A stretch of 60,693 bases of DNA. Source: CAZQVA01 sp964596685. Lineage in GTDB: Bacteria; Chlamydiota; Chlamydiia; Chlamydiales; VFKH01. Of this stretch, positions 7,652 to 17,343 are shown piece after piece (the first letter of the stretch is position 1; every line of letters begins with the position of its first letter). The notes under the pieces were generated by a model. That model saw only the letters and a program-made list of their open reading frames with translations, did no database searches and was not told the origin of the DNA. A program made the translations under genes and the position numbers. The stretch covers positions 1 through 60,693 of the forward strand of contig CAZQVA010000011.1 of the NCBI GenBank assembly GCA_964596685.1, written 5' to 3'.

Positions 7652-9467
7652 TTTGTCTTTGATTATGAATGTTTCTTTTCTTGAGAGCCTGACTAAAGGA
7701 ATTAAAATCCTTCTTGGTGGCTTGGTCAATAGCGCCTAATATTTCCTCAGCAAATAATGAAGTTGCTTCAAAGGCTTTTCCTTCAAGCCATTGATTTAGC
7801 AGTGCCTCAAAATCTTTTTTTGTCGTAAAAAAGATCACCCCATCCCCTTTTAGGGCATCTTGAAGAAAGTGTTCAGCTTCTTTAATCGCATCTTTGGGGG
7901 CGTGTAGTTCGTTGAGTAAGATACGTTGAAGTTCATTAAGTATATATTTTAGATTGCTCATTTGTTTTAATGCGATTTCAATGACTTTTCCCTGGTCACA
8001 AGGAGGCATATTATGAAGGCGGCATGCCGTTGTTTGATCGGCGAATATTTCAGAAAGGTCTGATCTTGTTTCTTCCAGCATTTGATGAAGAGATTGACGG
8101 TAGGCCGTCACAGCGGGTAATGTCTCGAGCGTGCTTTTTTTGAGAATCTTTTTAAAAGTTTCATACTCTCCATGACAAATCTCTATCACCCATTCCCATA
8201 GAGCGTGGAATTCAAGGGGAGTGTGATCGAGGATCTTGGTTGTTTTTAGCTCAAAACTCCCACTAAATCCAAAGATATTTGAAGCTAAGGGTTGTAGGAT
8301 GACTCGATCTATAATAATTTTTTGAATCAAAGAACAAAGGGCCTGTAGTCGACGATCATCTTCTTTCCATCCAGGAGTTGAGAGAAAGAAAGATAGACGC
8401 TCAAAGATGGCAATACCTTCTGGATTCCACGATATGAGTTGAGCGCGCGGCGGGTGATGAACCCATGTTTGAGGAGCGCGATGCAATTCGATTGCTAGAG
8501 CAATATGGTTGTTGTTGCTCACACGCATGACTGTGTCCTGTTGATGTTCAAAGACGCGAAATTCATCCAAATCTTTAGGTTTAGCTGAAGGAAGAGAGCA
8601 TTTCTCTTTGGAAAGTTGACAAAGCCACTTTTGATAACTCTGCCATGCTTCTGTGAATAGTCGACTATCAATATTGCATATTTTCATTCCACTTTCGAGT
8701 CGAGCCAGACAGCGATAAAGGAGCAGGGGATTATCCTTTTTTTTACATAAGAAAATCAGCGTTTTCAGCGCTCCGATAAGTTCTTTTAAAGTAAGGCGGT
8801 GATCCCTATCTAAATAATGCGAAGCTTTCGACATCCCGTTTAGAATTTTTTTTAGTGACTCTTCTTCAAAATAAGTCAGGGTTCTTTCTTCAAATAATGC
8901 GATGAAGACGGTCAGATCAAGAGAGCAGTGGATTTTTTTTTCGAATTTAGACAGGTGAACAAAATCGATAGCTCGCTGCGCCCATTCGATCTGTTCATGT
9001 TGAATACATGGGGTAGAAGGGGGCAATACCGCTCTGAGAATACCATTGACCTTTTCAAAAAGCGCATAGACGGTGTGAAATTCTTCTAAGAGGGGAGCGT
9101 GGTCGCAATACCATTGATTTAGCTGGTTGGTCAGATCGGCACTATTTGAGAGCAGTTGTTGATGAAAAGTCACGGGTGCGGAGTCTTTTTTTTGACAACA
9201 TCTTTCTTGTAATTGTTCGACAACAGATTTAAGAGAATTGAGCATTTGCTCAGAGTCTCTTTTTATTGTGAAACATGTGATACGGAATGTTTTTTCACAT
9301 TTTTCTCTGCGATTCAAGGCAGGGATCAGCGAAAAAATGAGACCTTGAAGAGAGTGCTTATAGGCGATTTCAGGATTAAAAGGATGGGCGACCAAATCTT
9401 GTGCGGAATTGCTCAAAGCTATGATCGCCAAATGCCTTTTGAAAGATAAGCTACTGGGAATGGACAA
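7596..9467 (-). CDS. Unknown helical protein, 623 residues
   Basis: I do not recognise this gene. The product is soluble-looking and predicted mostly helical, without an obvious signal peptide or membrane segment. It has many Cys, His and Gln residues and no catalytic motif that I can identify. The frame is long and uninterrupted, with codon use like its neighbours, so it is very likely real. It overlaps the 3' end of ispA by 56 bases in the convergent direction. It lies 6 bases downstream of the thyX stop on the same strand and may be co-transcribed with thyX. It may be a lineage-specific chlamydial protein. Confidence 0.75.
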   Translation of the reverse strand: MSIPSSLSFKRHLAIIALSNSAQDLVAHPFNPEIAYKHSLQGLIFSLIPALNRREKCEKTFRITCFTIKRDSEQMLNSLKSVVEQLQERCCQKKDSAPVTFHQQLLSNSADLTNQLNQWYCDHAPLLEEFHTVYALFEKVNGILRAVLPPSTPCIQHEQIEWAQRAIDFVHLSKFEKKIHCSLDLTVFIALFEERTLTYFEEESLKKILNGMSKASHYLDRDHRLTLKELIGALKTLIFLCKKKDNPLLLYRCLARLESGMKICNIDSRLFTEAWQSYQKWLCQLSKEKCSLPSAKPKDLDEFRVFEHQQDTVMRVSNNNHIALAIELHRAPQTWVHHPPRAQLISWNPEGIAIFERLSFFLSTPGWKEDDRRLQALCSLIQKIIIDRVILQPLASNIFGFSGSFELKTTKILDHTPLEFHALWEWVIEICHGEYETFKKILKKSTLETLPAVTAYRQSLHQMLEETRSDLSEIFADQTTACRLHNMPPCDQGKVIEIALKQMSNLKYILNELQRILLNELHAPKDAIKEAEHFLQDALKGDGVIFFTTKKDFEALLNQWLEGKAFEATSLFAEEILGAIDQATKKDFNSFSQALKKRNIHNQRQITHLFSQESSRDPVTLQY

Positions 9468-9473
9468 AGGTCT

Positions 9474-11105
9474 TTAAGCCCCTTTTGTGCGCGTTTCCCT
9501 GCGCTGTTCTTGGTCGATGCGACCCAAATCATAACCATCAAAATCGACGAACTTAAAGAAGGGGGCAAAGGCAGGGAATTGGGCAATCACTTGCTTGGCC
9601 ATTTCTTGTGCAACAAATCGATAAGTGGGGTGACCCGCTGGAGAGGAGCGCAACTCGCAAAGCCACTGCAGAGCGCGTAGGTTGATATGAAAATACCAGC
9701 GCACATGATAAGCCATGGGAACAGAATACTGCGCTTCTTCTGGGAATTCGTGGCGCATCTTGTCAAATGCTTCTTTAGCAAGGAGCATCGCATTGATGTA
9801 AGGAGTTTCTAATTCAGTGGCTCGAATTTCGGGAGGGATCCAGAAACCATAATCGCAGCTGAGTAACTGTCTTTCTTGTGTCAATGTGCGATGACGGTGT
9901 AGATCGCGATAAATACCAAAGTCACTTAAGATTTCAAAGGTAAAAGAAGCGTGTTCAAGTGCTCTTGGGGATTTGTGGCGTCGATTTTGACGCTTTTCAC
10001 AAATTTGTTCGAATAGGTTGACGATCTGTTCTTCAGAAATGGTTTTAAAATGCTCATACCACTCTTTAAGACCTTTTTGTGAGTAGCTATAGCCAAGTGC
10101 GGCAGCCACTTTAGTGATACTGTCTTCGTCAAATCGAATAAGACGCACACCAGTTTTGGTAAAGTCTTCAATCATGGGTTCCTGCTCATGTGTGCAACTA
10201 CTGATTGTGTGTTGCAAATCTGATAAGTAAGCATCAAATCCCATTTGATGTTTGTGGCCCTTTTCAGAGCGCTTAATGAAGGAGGGAATCACGCAAGAAA
10301 GTTCTTCATAGGCACTCGTTGCAACCTCTTGCATCTCTGTTAGAGAGTTCTGATGTAGTTTTTGAATCATGCCTTCAAAAAAACGTCCATTTCCATAAAG
10401 GCCCATGTTTGTCAGGCAACTTGCAGGTAAAAGCCCTCTTAAGCAATCGAGTACCTTGGCGCGCAAAGCGGCGGTATAGGCGCCAGGAGTGTGCGCTTCT
10501 TCTTTAGGGAATTTTTTTTCCATGATTTCTGTTAGTTTGCCCGCAAGTTGAGAATAGGTCTCAAAAAGATGGTTACAGGTATCTAAATAGAGAGAGCGAT
10601 AGGCGGAGGCCATCAAGATAGGCTCTCTATAGAAAAGGTATTCACCATTAATTTTTTGATCAAAGTAGATGTAGCGCGTAGATTTTTCCAGAGGAGAGCC
10701 GCCGATGCGACAGTCTTCAACCTCTTTAGCAGCCAGCATAGAGATATTTTCGATGGCCAGATGCGCGCCCCCCAATTCAGAGATAGAATCATCGCCATAG
10801 CCATCGAGAATGCGGTCATAGAAATTTTGTGCTTTTTTAATGGCGACACTTTGTTCATCGAGTTGCCTTAGACTCATCTGCCTTGAGTTTCCGGTAATGG
10901 CATCGAAAGCCGTCTCTTCATTGCCGATGAATTCTTTAAGAAGAAGTGATCTCAGACCCAAGCTTGAGCGAGAATAGCGAGAAAACAAAGCCCCTTTAAT
11001 CACCTCTGGAAGGTTTTTTAGGACAAAAATCGATTTATTGGTATTGGAAACAAACTGCAGAAGCAGTTCTGTTTGCTGGGGGGTGAATTCCTCTTGAGAT
11101 TCCAT
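9474..11105 (-). CDS. thyX: Flavin-dependent thymidylate synthase, ThyX, long form
   Basis: FAD-dependent conversion of dUMP to dTMP using methylene-tetrahydrofolate. At 543 residues it is about twice the usual ThyX length and appears to hold two ThyX-like halves. The N-terminal half has the related pattern EKSTRYIYF. The C-terminal half has RHRTLTQERQ (Arg-His-Arg at about 404-406), matching the ThyX motif RHR-x-x-(S/T). The long form is, as I recall, the form found in Chlamydia. A TTGAGG-N17-TATAAT promoter lies just upstream, and a GGAG ribosome site precedes the ATG. Neighbouring genes include ispA, as in Chlamydia. Whether both halves bind FAD is unknown. Confidence 0.88.
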   Translation of the reverse strand: MESQEEFTPQQTELLLQFVSNTNKSIFVLKNLPEVIKGALFSRYSRSSLGLRSLLLKEFIGNEETAFDAITGNSRQMSLRQLDEQSVAIKKAQNFYDRILDGYGDDSISELGGAHLAIENISMLAAKEVEDCRIGGSPLEKSTRYIYFDQKINGEYLFYREPILMASAYRSLYLDTCNHLFETYSQLAGKLTEIMEKKFPKEEAHTPGAYTAALRAKVLDCLRGLLPASCLTNMGLYGNGRFFEGMIQKLHQNSLTEMQEVATSAYEELSCVIPSFIKRSEKGHKHQMGFDAYLSDLQHTISSCTHEQEPMIEDFTKTGVRLIRFDEDSITKVAAALGYSYSQKGLKEWYEHFKTISEEQIVNLFEQICEKRQNRRHKSPRALEHASFTFEILSDFGIYRDLHRHRTLTQERQLLSCDYGFWIPPEIRATELETPYINAMLLAKEAFDKMRHEFPEEAQYSVPMAYHVRWYFHINLRALQWLCELRSSPAGHPTYRFVAQEMAKQVIAQFPAFAPFFKFVDFDGYDLGRIDQEQRRETRTKGA

Positions 11106-11137
11106 CGCTACTACTCCAGTGTGCTTGGTTCGTAGCG

Positions 11138-11166
11138 ATTATACGTTTTGGTATGAAAAGCCTCAA
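11138..11166 (-). promoter_or_regulatory. Sigma-70-type promoter of thyX
   Basis: Reading the minus strand, TTGAGG (11161-11166) is followed by exactly 17 bases and then TATAAT (11138-11143), 33 bases before the thyX ATG. The -10 box is perfect and the -35 box has four of six consensus bases. The -35 box overlaps the last codons of the upstream gene. Confidence 0.65.
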
Positions 11167-11588
11167 GTAGGGATCCAAGAGTGGCGCTTGCTTTTTGGAT
11201 TAAGATGGTGCGGTGCTTTACCTGGGTGGTTTTCTGCATCTTGAGAGACCTCCTGGGCTTGGACTACTTGTGATAGTTCCTTTCTGAAACCATCGACAGA
11301 TGCCTTCATTTCCTTAATGGAAGCCCACTCTTCGGGAGAAAAGTTGGAAGGATTCTCCATAAATGTCTGAAGTTCTTCCTTGGACATGCCCGATTCTGCT
11401 GCCAAAGCTGCCGATTTTTCCTTCAATCTTCCCAAAATTTCCTGTGTCCTCTCCTGCATGCTCTTCAATTCAGAGACAGAAAAAGGGCGATCGAGGTTTT
11501 CACCTGGGTTGGGTAGGTGTAAAGAGGTCTTAATCTCGTTGAGGAGCGCTAAAATCTCATCGCGTTCTTTTGCAAAATCTACTGCCAT
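11163..11588 (-). CDS. Small helical protein of unknown function
   Basis: A 141-residue hydrophilic protein, mainly helical and coiled-coil-like in residues 1-110 (many Glu, Lys, Leu heptads), with a His/Lys/Pro-rich tail ending HSWIPT. There is no signal peptide. It sits between a small basic protein gene and thyX, all on the minus strand. The shape resembles secretion chaperones or small scaffold proteins, but I see no diagnostic motif and assign no function. Its 3' end overlaps the -35 box of the thyX promoter. Confidence 0.65.
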   Translation of the reverse strand: MAVDFAKERDEILALLNEIKTSLHLPNPGENLDRPFSVSELKSMQERTQEILGRLKEKSAALAAESGMSKEELQTFMENPSNFSPEEWASIKEMKASVDGFRKELSQVVQAQEVSQDAENHPGKAPHHLNPKSKRHSWIPT

Positions 11589-11621
11589 AGGGGGCTCTCT
11601 TGTGTGTGTTTGGATTGCTTT

Positions 11622-11780
11622 TTAGAAAAGTCGTAAACCAGCATTAGCGTGAACACCTCCAGAACAACCTGGAATTGGTGGTACATCAGACCCACCCTTT
11701 GCTTTCTTGGTTGCAGCTGGGGAAGCCTTCTTAGGAGCAGTCTTTTTGATCGGTTGTTTTACAGCTTTCTTGACAGTCAT
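11622..11780 (-). CDS. Small Lys/Ala/Pro-rich basic protein, histone-like N-terminus
   Basis: A 52-residue peptide. The longer upstream reading frame lacks support: the ATG at 11780 is preceded by an excellent AAGGAGG site, so I start there. Residues 1-28 are a run of Lys, Ala, Pro and Thr (such as KKAVKQPIKKTAPKKA) that resembles the repeats of the chlamydial histone-like protein Hc2. The tail SDVPPIPGCSGGVHANAG is Gly- and Pro-rich with one Cys. It could bind DNA or RNA and compact the nucleoid, but such short repeats are not diagnostic. Confidence 0.6.
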   Translation of the reverse strand: MTVKKAVKQPIKKTAPKKASPAATKKAKGGSDVPPIPGCSGGVHANAGLRLF

Positions 11781-11831
11781 GAGGTCCTCCTTAAATTTAG
11801 AGCTCACAACTTTACATATACTCGAATGAGG

Positions 11832-12818
11832 TTATTTCAATAAATAACTATTTATGATTTCCGCCGCTAATTTTTTGGCGAGAAGTGCGTGATAGAGGAG
11901 ACCTTTTGAAGCCAAGCCCGTTAAAGTCCACAGGGGAAAAGGGGCATTTTCTGTGATCGACATAGCAAGAGGTGTTTTCTTATCGGGAGTACAAGCGCGT
12001 GTTTGTGTTGTGATATGTGTAAGAGGGTGCAAGGAAAGTGAAGGAAGAAAGCGCAGGGCTTTTTCGACAAGAGCCTGTGTGTGGGAGTTTTCCTCTGGAA
12101 AGAGGTGGAGGGGATCGTGTTCATAGGTGGCTCCAAGTGAGCATGACCCTTTGCCATCGAAGGTGATATAACAGCTACTGTTGCAAGTTGGGCAAGGATC
12201 ATCCCAGTTATAGTGGAGGATTTGCCCTTTGACAGATTCGATCGGGAGGGATTGGCCCTCTTTGATCGTTTTCGAGCCAGTTCCTGCTGCGATAATGGCT
12301 CCATCGCATGTCAATTCACTGACAGCGAAGATGTTTTTTTCACAAAACTGGACCCCTGATGCTTCTAAGTAAGATTTTAACGCGAGGATATAGCTTGTTG
12401 TGTTGAGTGTAAGCCCTTCATCAATCCACAGGGCTCCATCTGCTTGGACGAGTGGAAAGAGGGCGGTGACCTCCTCTTTTGAGTAGAGTTTCAAGTGGTG
12501 TTTTCTTGCAAGAAGGCGGTAGGCATCTCTTTGTCGTCCATTGAGGATGGGTCTTAAAATTCCTTTTGAACGAATAATAGGTTCTTTTGCGTAAGGGGTG
12601 ACCTTTCCGATAAGTTTTTTAGTCGCTATAACGCCTTCAGTACCATCTTGCGCATATCCATAGACTGTAAAAGGGTGTAAGAGACCACCTGATAGTGCTG
12701 ATGCACTTTTTTCAATGGGGTCTTTATGGAAAATAGTGACACAAAAGTGCTCCTTGAGCTCGACAGCCAAAGCGAGGCCAGAAAACCCAGCGCCTATGAT
12801 TGCAATTTTCTTGTGCAA
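11832..12818 (-). CDS. FAD-dependent oxidoreductase, DAO family
   Basis: A 328-residue flavoprotein. The Rossmann motif IIGAGFSGLALAVEL comes within the first 25 residues when translation begins at the TTG at 12818, which has GAGAGG five bases upstream. A longer frame to 13034 would add 72 unlikely residues and run through the divergent gene, so I reject it. The C-terminal GLASKGLLYHALLA pattern is the second FAD-contacting segment of the DadA/ThiO/MnmC-C group. An internal C-x-x-C (CPTC) is unusual. The substrate is unknown; amine oxidation in tRNA modification (MnmC-like) or amino-acid oxidation are options. It is divergent from the PhnP-like gene, 52 bases away. Confidence 0.75.
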   Translation of the reverse strand: MHKKIAIIGAGFSGLALAVELKEHFCVTIFHKDPIEKSASALSGGLLHPFTVYGYAQDGTEGVIATKKLIGKVTPYAKEPIIRSKGILRPILNGRQRDAYRLLARKHHLKLYSKEEVTALFPLVQADGALWIDEGLTLNTTSYILALKSYLEASGVQFCEKNIFAVSELTCDGAIIAAGTGSKTIKEGQSLPIESVKGQILHYNWDDPCPTCNSSCYITFDGKGSCSLGATYEHDPLHLFPEENSHTQALVEKALRFLPSLSLHPLTHITTQTRACTPDKKTPLAMSITENAPFPLWTLTGLASKGLLYHALLAKKLAAEIINSYLLK

Positions 12819-12870
12819 GAAAGCCTCTCTTGAAAAAATAGACAAAGAGCAATTGTAACACACCGGTTGA

Positions 12871-13659
12871 ATGAATACGAATTTGAAGAATACTCTCTTG
12901 TTTTTGGGAACAGGTGCCTCCATGGGTACCCCTGTGATCGGATGCCCTTGCGATGTCTGTAAGAGTACAAATCCAAAAAACAAACGAATGCGTTGTAGTG
13001 CCCTTTTGCAATGGGAGGGGAAAAAGTATCTCATCGATGCAGGTCCCGATATTCGCCAACAGTTGCTGACACATGCGATCGACGAGATCGACGGACTTAT
13101 TTTAACGCATACACACTTCGATCATATCGCTGGCCTTGATGAGTTGCGTATTTTCTCTCTAAAGAGAAAGGAGGCGCTGCCCTGTCTTCTCTCTAAAGAT
13201 AGTTATGAAGAGTTGCAAAAGAGATACTATTACCTCTTCAATCTGGAGGGAAAGCGACAAGATGCCGTTGTGCAGCTTTCCTGCCAGGTTTTAATGAATA
13301 CGCGCAATGTGGTGCCATTCTTGGATGTGCCCTTTAAGACCTTTGCTTATCGGCAGATGGGAATGCGCGTAGATGGATTTCGCTTGGGTGATTTTGCCTA
13401 TGTGACTGATATTAAAGAGCATCCAGAAACAATTTTTGAAGATCTTTTTGGGGTCAAAACACTGGTTTTAGGTGCGATTCGCCCGCGCCATTCCTATGCG
13501 CATTTTACCTTTGAAGAGGCTGCAGAATTCCAAAAGAGATTGGGATCCCCCACCACATGGTTGATTCATATGGATCATGAAGTAGAACACGACAGATGGA
13601 GCAAGGAACTTGGTCACAATTTGTTTCTTGGTTATGATGGATTAAAGGTGCAATTATGA
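12871..13659 (+). CDS. Metallo-beta-lactamase fold hydrolase, PhnP-like
   Basis: A 262-residue cytosolic phosphodiesterase-like hydrolase. It opens with GTGASMGTPVIGCPCDVC, the PhnP/YycJ-type entry with a Cys cluster that can bind a structural metal. The metal-binding loop HTHFDH lies at about 88-93, and further metal ligands (RHSYAH, HMDHE) appear towards the C-terminus. The stop codon overlaps the start of hflX (ATGA), so the two are translationally coupled. The same pair is adjacent in Chlamydia as I recall. The physiological substrate (cyclic phosphate or nucleotide phosphodiester) is not known. Confidence 0.85.
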   Translation: MNTNLKNTLLFLGTGASMGTPVIGCPCDVCKSTNPKNKRMRCSALLQWEGKKYLIDAGPDIRQQLLTHAIDEIDGLILTHTHFDHIAGLDELRIFSLKRKEALPCLLSKDSYEELQKRYYYLFNLEGKRQDAVVQLSCQVLMNTRNVVPFLDVPFKTFAYRQMGMRVDGFRLGDFAYVTDIKEHPETIFEDLFGVKTLVLGAIRPRHSYAHFTFEEAAEFQKRLGSPTTWLIHMDHEVEHDRWSKELGHNLFLGYDGLKVQL

Positions 13660-14933
13660 ATCAAGAGATGACGATGGCGCAGCAATTCAAGCGTGCGCTG
13701 CTGCTAGGGGTCTATGAAAAAACAGCGCGTAAACCACAAGCTTTAGAGCATCTGCAAGAACTTCGCCAATTGGCTAAAACATTGGGTGTAGGGGTTGCAG
13801 ACGAGTGGTGCGTGCCATTGCGTGCCCACGATGCGGCTACTTACATCGGTAGCGGAAAGGTGGATGAACTCATGCACCATGTGCGCTTGATTGATGCCGA
13901 TCTGGTCATTATCGATGATGAAATCAGTCCGGCGCAGCAACGCAATTTAGAACAACACTTTAAAATCCCCGTCATCGATCGCACGGAAGTCATCTTAGAA
14001 GTTTTTTCTGACCATGCTAAGACGGCAGAGGCAAAATTACAGATTGAATTGGCGCGCGTAGCTTATGAAATGCCTCGTTTAAAGCGGCTTTGGACTCACT
14101 TATCGCGTCAACGCGGCGGTGGGGTGATGAGTCGTGGAGAGGGAGAAACGCAAATTGAGCTCGACAAGAGAACCTTAAAGGATAAAATCAAAAAGCTGCA
14201 AGATGAGTTGGAGGTCGTTGAAGAGCATCGCAAAATTCAGCGTCACGCCAGAGAGCGTCATCACATTCCTCTTTTTGCCATTGTAGGCTATACTAATGCC
14301 GGTAAATCCACCTTATTGAATGCCTTGACTGATGCAGGTGTGCTGGTGGAAGACAAGCTCTTTGCAACGCTCGACACGACGACTCGTAAATTCTTTTTGA
14401 CAAACCATCAAGAGGCTTTGCTGACAGACACTGTCGGTTTTATTCGTAAATTACCGCATGGTTTAGTAGCGGCTTTTCGCAGCACTCTAGAAGAGGCCCT
14501 TCACGCCGATGTATTGATCCATCTCATTGATAGTAGCCATCCTAATGCTTTGGAACATATTGAAGCGACATATGCCGTTTTAAAAGAACTGGGCGCAGAA
14601 AACAAACCGATGATTACTGTGCTCAACAAGTGTGATGAACCTAGCGCCACACGTCAGGCATTAAAAGAGAAGTATCCGGATGCTCTTTGTGTCTCTGCAT
14701 TAAAAAAAGAGGGGCTCCATGAATTAGTAGAGGTCTTGGCTGATAAACTCAGCGGACACTGGCCTTTAATTCATGTGCGTATTCCACAAAGTGAATTTCG
14801 TTTAGTGCATGAGATCACAGAAGAGGGGCATATCTTGTCCACAGATTATGATGGGAATGACATTGTTATCCATGCAAGAGTCCCACAGGCTTTAAAAGGT
14901 AAACTCGAAAAGTATTTAACTCACCCGATTTAA
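13656..14933 (+). CDS. hflX: GTPase HflX, ribosome-splitting factor
   Basis: A 425-residue ribosome-associated GTPase that splits stalled or stressed 70S ribosomes. The N-terminal HflX domain (about 1-190) contains the glycine-rich segment RQRGGGVMSRGEGETQIELD that marks the family. The GTPase core shows GYTNAGKST (P-loop), DTVGF (G3) and NKCD (G4). It overlaps the preceding hydrolase gene by 4 bp and precedes mutS by 4 bases, forming one unit. Length and motif order are normal. Confidence 0.95.
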   Translation: MNQEMTMAQQFKRALLLGVYEKTARKPQALEHLQELRQLAKTLGVGVADEWCVPLRAHDAATYIGSGKVDELMHHVRLIDADLVIIDDEISPAQQRNLEQHFKIPVIDRTEVILEVFSDHAKTAEAKLQIELARVAYEMPRLKRLWTHLSRQRGGGVMSRGEGETQIELDKRTLKDKIKKLQDELEVVEEHRKIQRHARERHHIPLFAIVGYTNAGKSTLLNALTDAGVLVEDKLFATLDTTTRKFFLTNHQEALLTDTVGFIRKLPHGLVAAFRSTLEEALHADVLIHLIDSSHPNALEHIEATYAVLKELGAENKPMITVLNKCDEPSATRQALKEKYPDALCVSALKKEGLHELVEVLADKLSGHWPLIHVRIPQSEFRLVHEITEEGHILSTDYDGNDIVIHARVPQALKGKLEKYLTHPI

Positions 14934-14937
14934 CTCC

Positions 14938-17343
14938 ATGACAAAAAAACTGACGATGATGGAGCAGTGGCAGGCTTGCAAAGAGCAAGCACCTGGCGCG
15001 CTCCTATTTTTTCGCCTCGGCGATTTTTACGAGGCCTTTTATGAAGATGCCCACCATCTTGCTAAAGAAACGCATGTAACCTTGACGCAGCGTCAAGGAG
15101 TGCCTATGGCTGGTATTCCCCATCATAATGCTGAAATTTATATCGATAAATTAGTCGATAAGGGATTTAAGGTTGCCGTTGCAGAACAGATGGGCGATCC
15201 CAAGGATAGCAAAGGGATTATGGAGCGTAAAGTTGTGCGCATTGTGACCCCTGGGGCTCTTGTAAATTCAGCTCTTCTCAGTGAACAGCACAACAATTAT
15301 TTCGCCGCGCTTGCAGAACAACAAAAAACCTTTGGAATGGCGCTTATTGATGTGAGTACGGGAGAATGTAAGAGTGTGCAGAGTGCACAGCTTATTGAAC
15401 TTGCTCACGAATTAGTGAAATTTCGCCCCCGTGAATTTCTTCTTTCGAAAAAATTTTATCAAGAGCATCGCGCTTTTTTTGAAGAGCTTCTCTTTTCCTT
15501 TTCCTTTACCGTTACAGAGGTAGAAGAATGGGCTTTCGACGCACATATGGCTTTTGCTACCCTTAAAGATCACTTTAAAGTACTTAGCATGGAGGGATAT
15601 GGTCTTTGTGAGAAAGATCCAGCAGCGACAGCTGCAGGAGCGCTGCTGTTTTATTTAAAAGAATCCCTTTCCCTGCAGCTCAACCATGTACATGCCATTT
15701 TACATTATGAATTGGGCGATTGGTTGAGGTTGGACCGCACAACTCAACGCAATTTAGAACTTTTAGTCTCGTTAAATGATGGTCAGAAGAAAGGCACGCT
15801 ACTTGAGTTGCTTGATCATACGCACACGCCAATGGGCGCACGTTTACTCAAACAGTGGATCGTTCAGCCATTGATTGATGTGAAGAAAATCGATGCGCGT
15901 CAGGAGGCGATTGCTTTTCTTATCCAGTTGCCGCTCGGACATCTTTTACAGGTGTTATCAGAGGTGCGTGATCTAGAGCGATTAATGATGCGTGTGGCTA
16001 CTGGATGTGCTTCTCCGCGCGATCTTGTTGCTTTAAGAAATTCATTAAAAGCAGCTCCTGTTATTCTTTCTATCCTACAAGGGGCCCCATCACAGCGTTT
16101 AAGAGAGTTGTCTTCTCAATTTTTTAATACTGAGATGTTGGTGGGCTTATTGAGTGCAGCACTGATCGATGATCCTGCGAGCAAGATTTCAGATGGAGAA
16201 GTCTTTCGCATGGGCTATGATTCCGTGCTCGACGAGTGGCAGCAAGTGGGTACTGATAGTAAGCAGTGGGTAAGTGATTATCAGGCACGTTTACGCGATG
16301 AAACGGGTATAAAAACACTGAAAGTTGGCTATACACAGGCCTTTGGTTATTTTATTGAGATCAGCAAAGCTGCTGCACAACATGCCCCGGATTACTTTAT
16401 TAGACGGCAAACTCTTGTCAATGCTGAGCGCTTTATTAGCTCAGAGCTCAAGATGTTTGAGGAAAAAACTTTAAAAGCACACGACGCCTTTTATCAGCGT
16501 CAGTGCGAGCTTTTTAATGCCTTAATTGCGGAAATTCTACCTTATGCTCCGGCTATTCGTTCACTGTCTGCAGCGATTGCCGAGGTGGATGTACTTCATT
16601 CCTTAGCCGTTGTTGCAAGAAAGTGGCATTATTGCCGTCCTGTTGTCGATAAGGGAAGGACCTTAGCGATTGAGGAGGGAAGACACCCTGTTGTAGAGGC
16701 GCATCTTGCGGGTGGTGTCTTTACTCCCAACGATTTACACCTGGCAGATATTCCTCATATGGTCGTGCTGACGGGCCCCAATATGGCAGGTAAGTCGACT
16801 TACTTGCGACAAGTGGCGCTGATTGCTTTACTCGCCCATATGGGTAGTTTTGTCCCCGCAAAAATGGCGCATATTGGTGTGTTAGATCAGATTTTCACTC
16901 GGATTGGTGCTAGCGACGATTTGGCGCGCGGTCAGTCGACCTTTATGGTTGAGATGACTGAGACGGCAAATATTCTGCATCATGCAACAGAGCGGTCGCT
17001 ATTGGTGCTAGATGAGATTGGTAGAGGAACAAGTACTTTTGATGGTATTTCAATCGCTTGGTCGATTGCAGAATACCTTTTGAAAGAATCCACCAAAAGG
17101 GCGAAAGTACTTTTTGCAACCCATTATTGGGAGTTGACAAAGCTCCCAGAACAATTTTCTGGAGCTGAAAATTTCCATGTTGCCGTTGCAGAACAGGATG
17201 GGGCTCTTAGGTTCCTTCATAAGGTGCTTCCTAAGAGCATGGAGAAAAGTTACGGCATTCATGTGGCTCAATTGGCTGGATTGCCTCAAAGTGTCATTGT
17301 GCGCGCGCAAGAACTGCTGGGACAGTTAGAGCGCCGCAGTTAA
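14938..17343 (+). CDS. mutS: DNA mismatch repair protein MutS
   Basis: An 801-residue mismatch sensor. The mismatch-reading loop is present near the N-terminus as GDFYEAFYED. The ATPase carries TGPNMAGKST near residue 612, a Walker B LLVLDEIGRGTS and the signature STFMVEM. The protein is about 50 residues shorter than E. coli MutS, mainly at the C-terminal tetramerisation end. It follows hflX after four bases. The 3' end overlaps the convergent permease gene by 18 bp. Confidence 0.96.
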   Translation: MTKKLTMMEQWQACKEQAPGALLFFRLGDFYEAFYEDAHHLAKETHVTLTQRQGVPMAGIPHHNAEIYIDKLVDKGFKVAVAEQMGDPKDSKGIMERKVVRIVTPGALVNSALLSEQHNNYFAALAEQQKTFGMALIDVSTGECKSVQSAQLIELAHELVKFRPREFLLSKKFYQEHRAFFEELLFSFSFTVTEVEEWAFDAHMAFATLKDHFKVLSMEGYGLCEKDPAATAAGALLFYLKESLSLQLNHVHAILHYELGDWLRLDRTTQRNLELLVSLNDGQKKGTLLELLDHTHTPMGARLLKQWIVQPLIDVKKIDARQEAIAFLIQLPLGHLLQVLSEVRDLERLMMRVATGCASPRDLVALRNSLKAAPVILSILQGAPSQRLRELSSQFFNTEMLVGLLSAALIDDPASKISDGEVFRMGYDSVLDEWQQVGTDSKQWVSDYQARLRDETGIKTLKVGYTQAFGYFIEISKAAAQHAPDYFIRRQTLVNAERFISSELKMFEEKTLKAHDAFYQRQCELFNALIAEILPYAPAIRSLSAAIAEVDVLHSLAVVARKWHYCRPVVDKGRTLAIEEGRHPVVEAHLAGGVFTPNDLHLADIPHMVVLTGPNMAGKSTYLRQVALIALLAHMGSFVPAKMAHIGVLDQIFTRIGASDDLARGQSTFMVEMTETANILHHATERSLLVLDEIGRGTSTFDGISIAWSIAEYLLKESTKRAKVLFATHYWELTKLPEQFSGAENFHVAVAEQDGALRFLHKVLPKSMEKSYGIHVAQLAGLPQSVIVRAQELLGQLERRS

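Noticed and set aside
12819..13034. N-terminal extension of the FAD oxidoreductase frame
   Set aside because: It overlaps the divergent PhnP-like gene, and the FAD motif follows directly after the TTG at 12818 with its own ribosome site.
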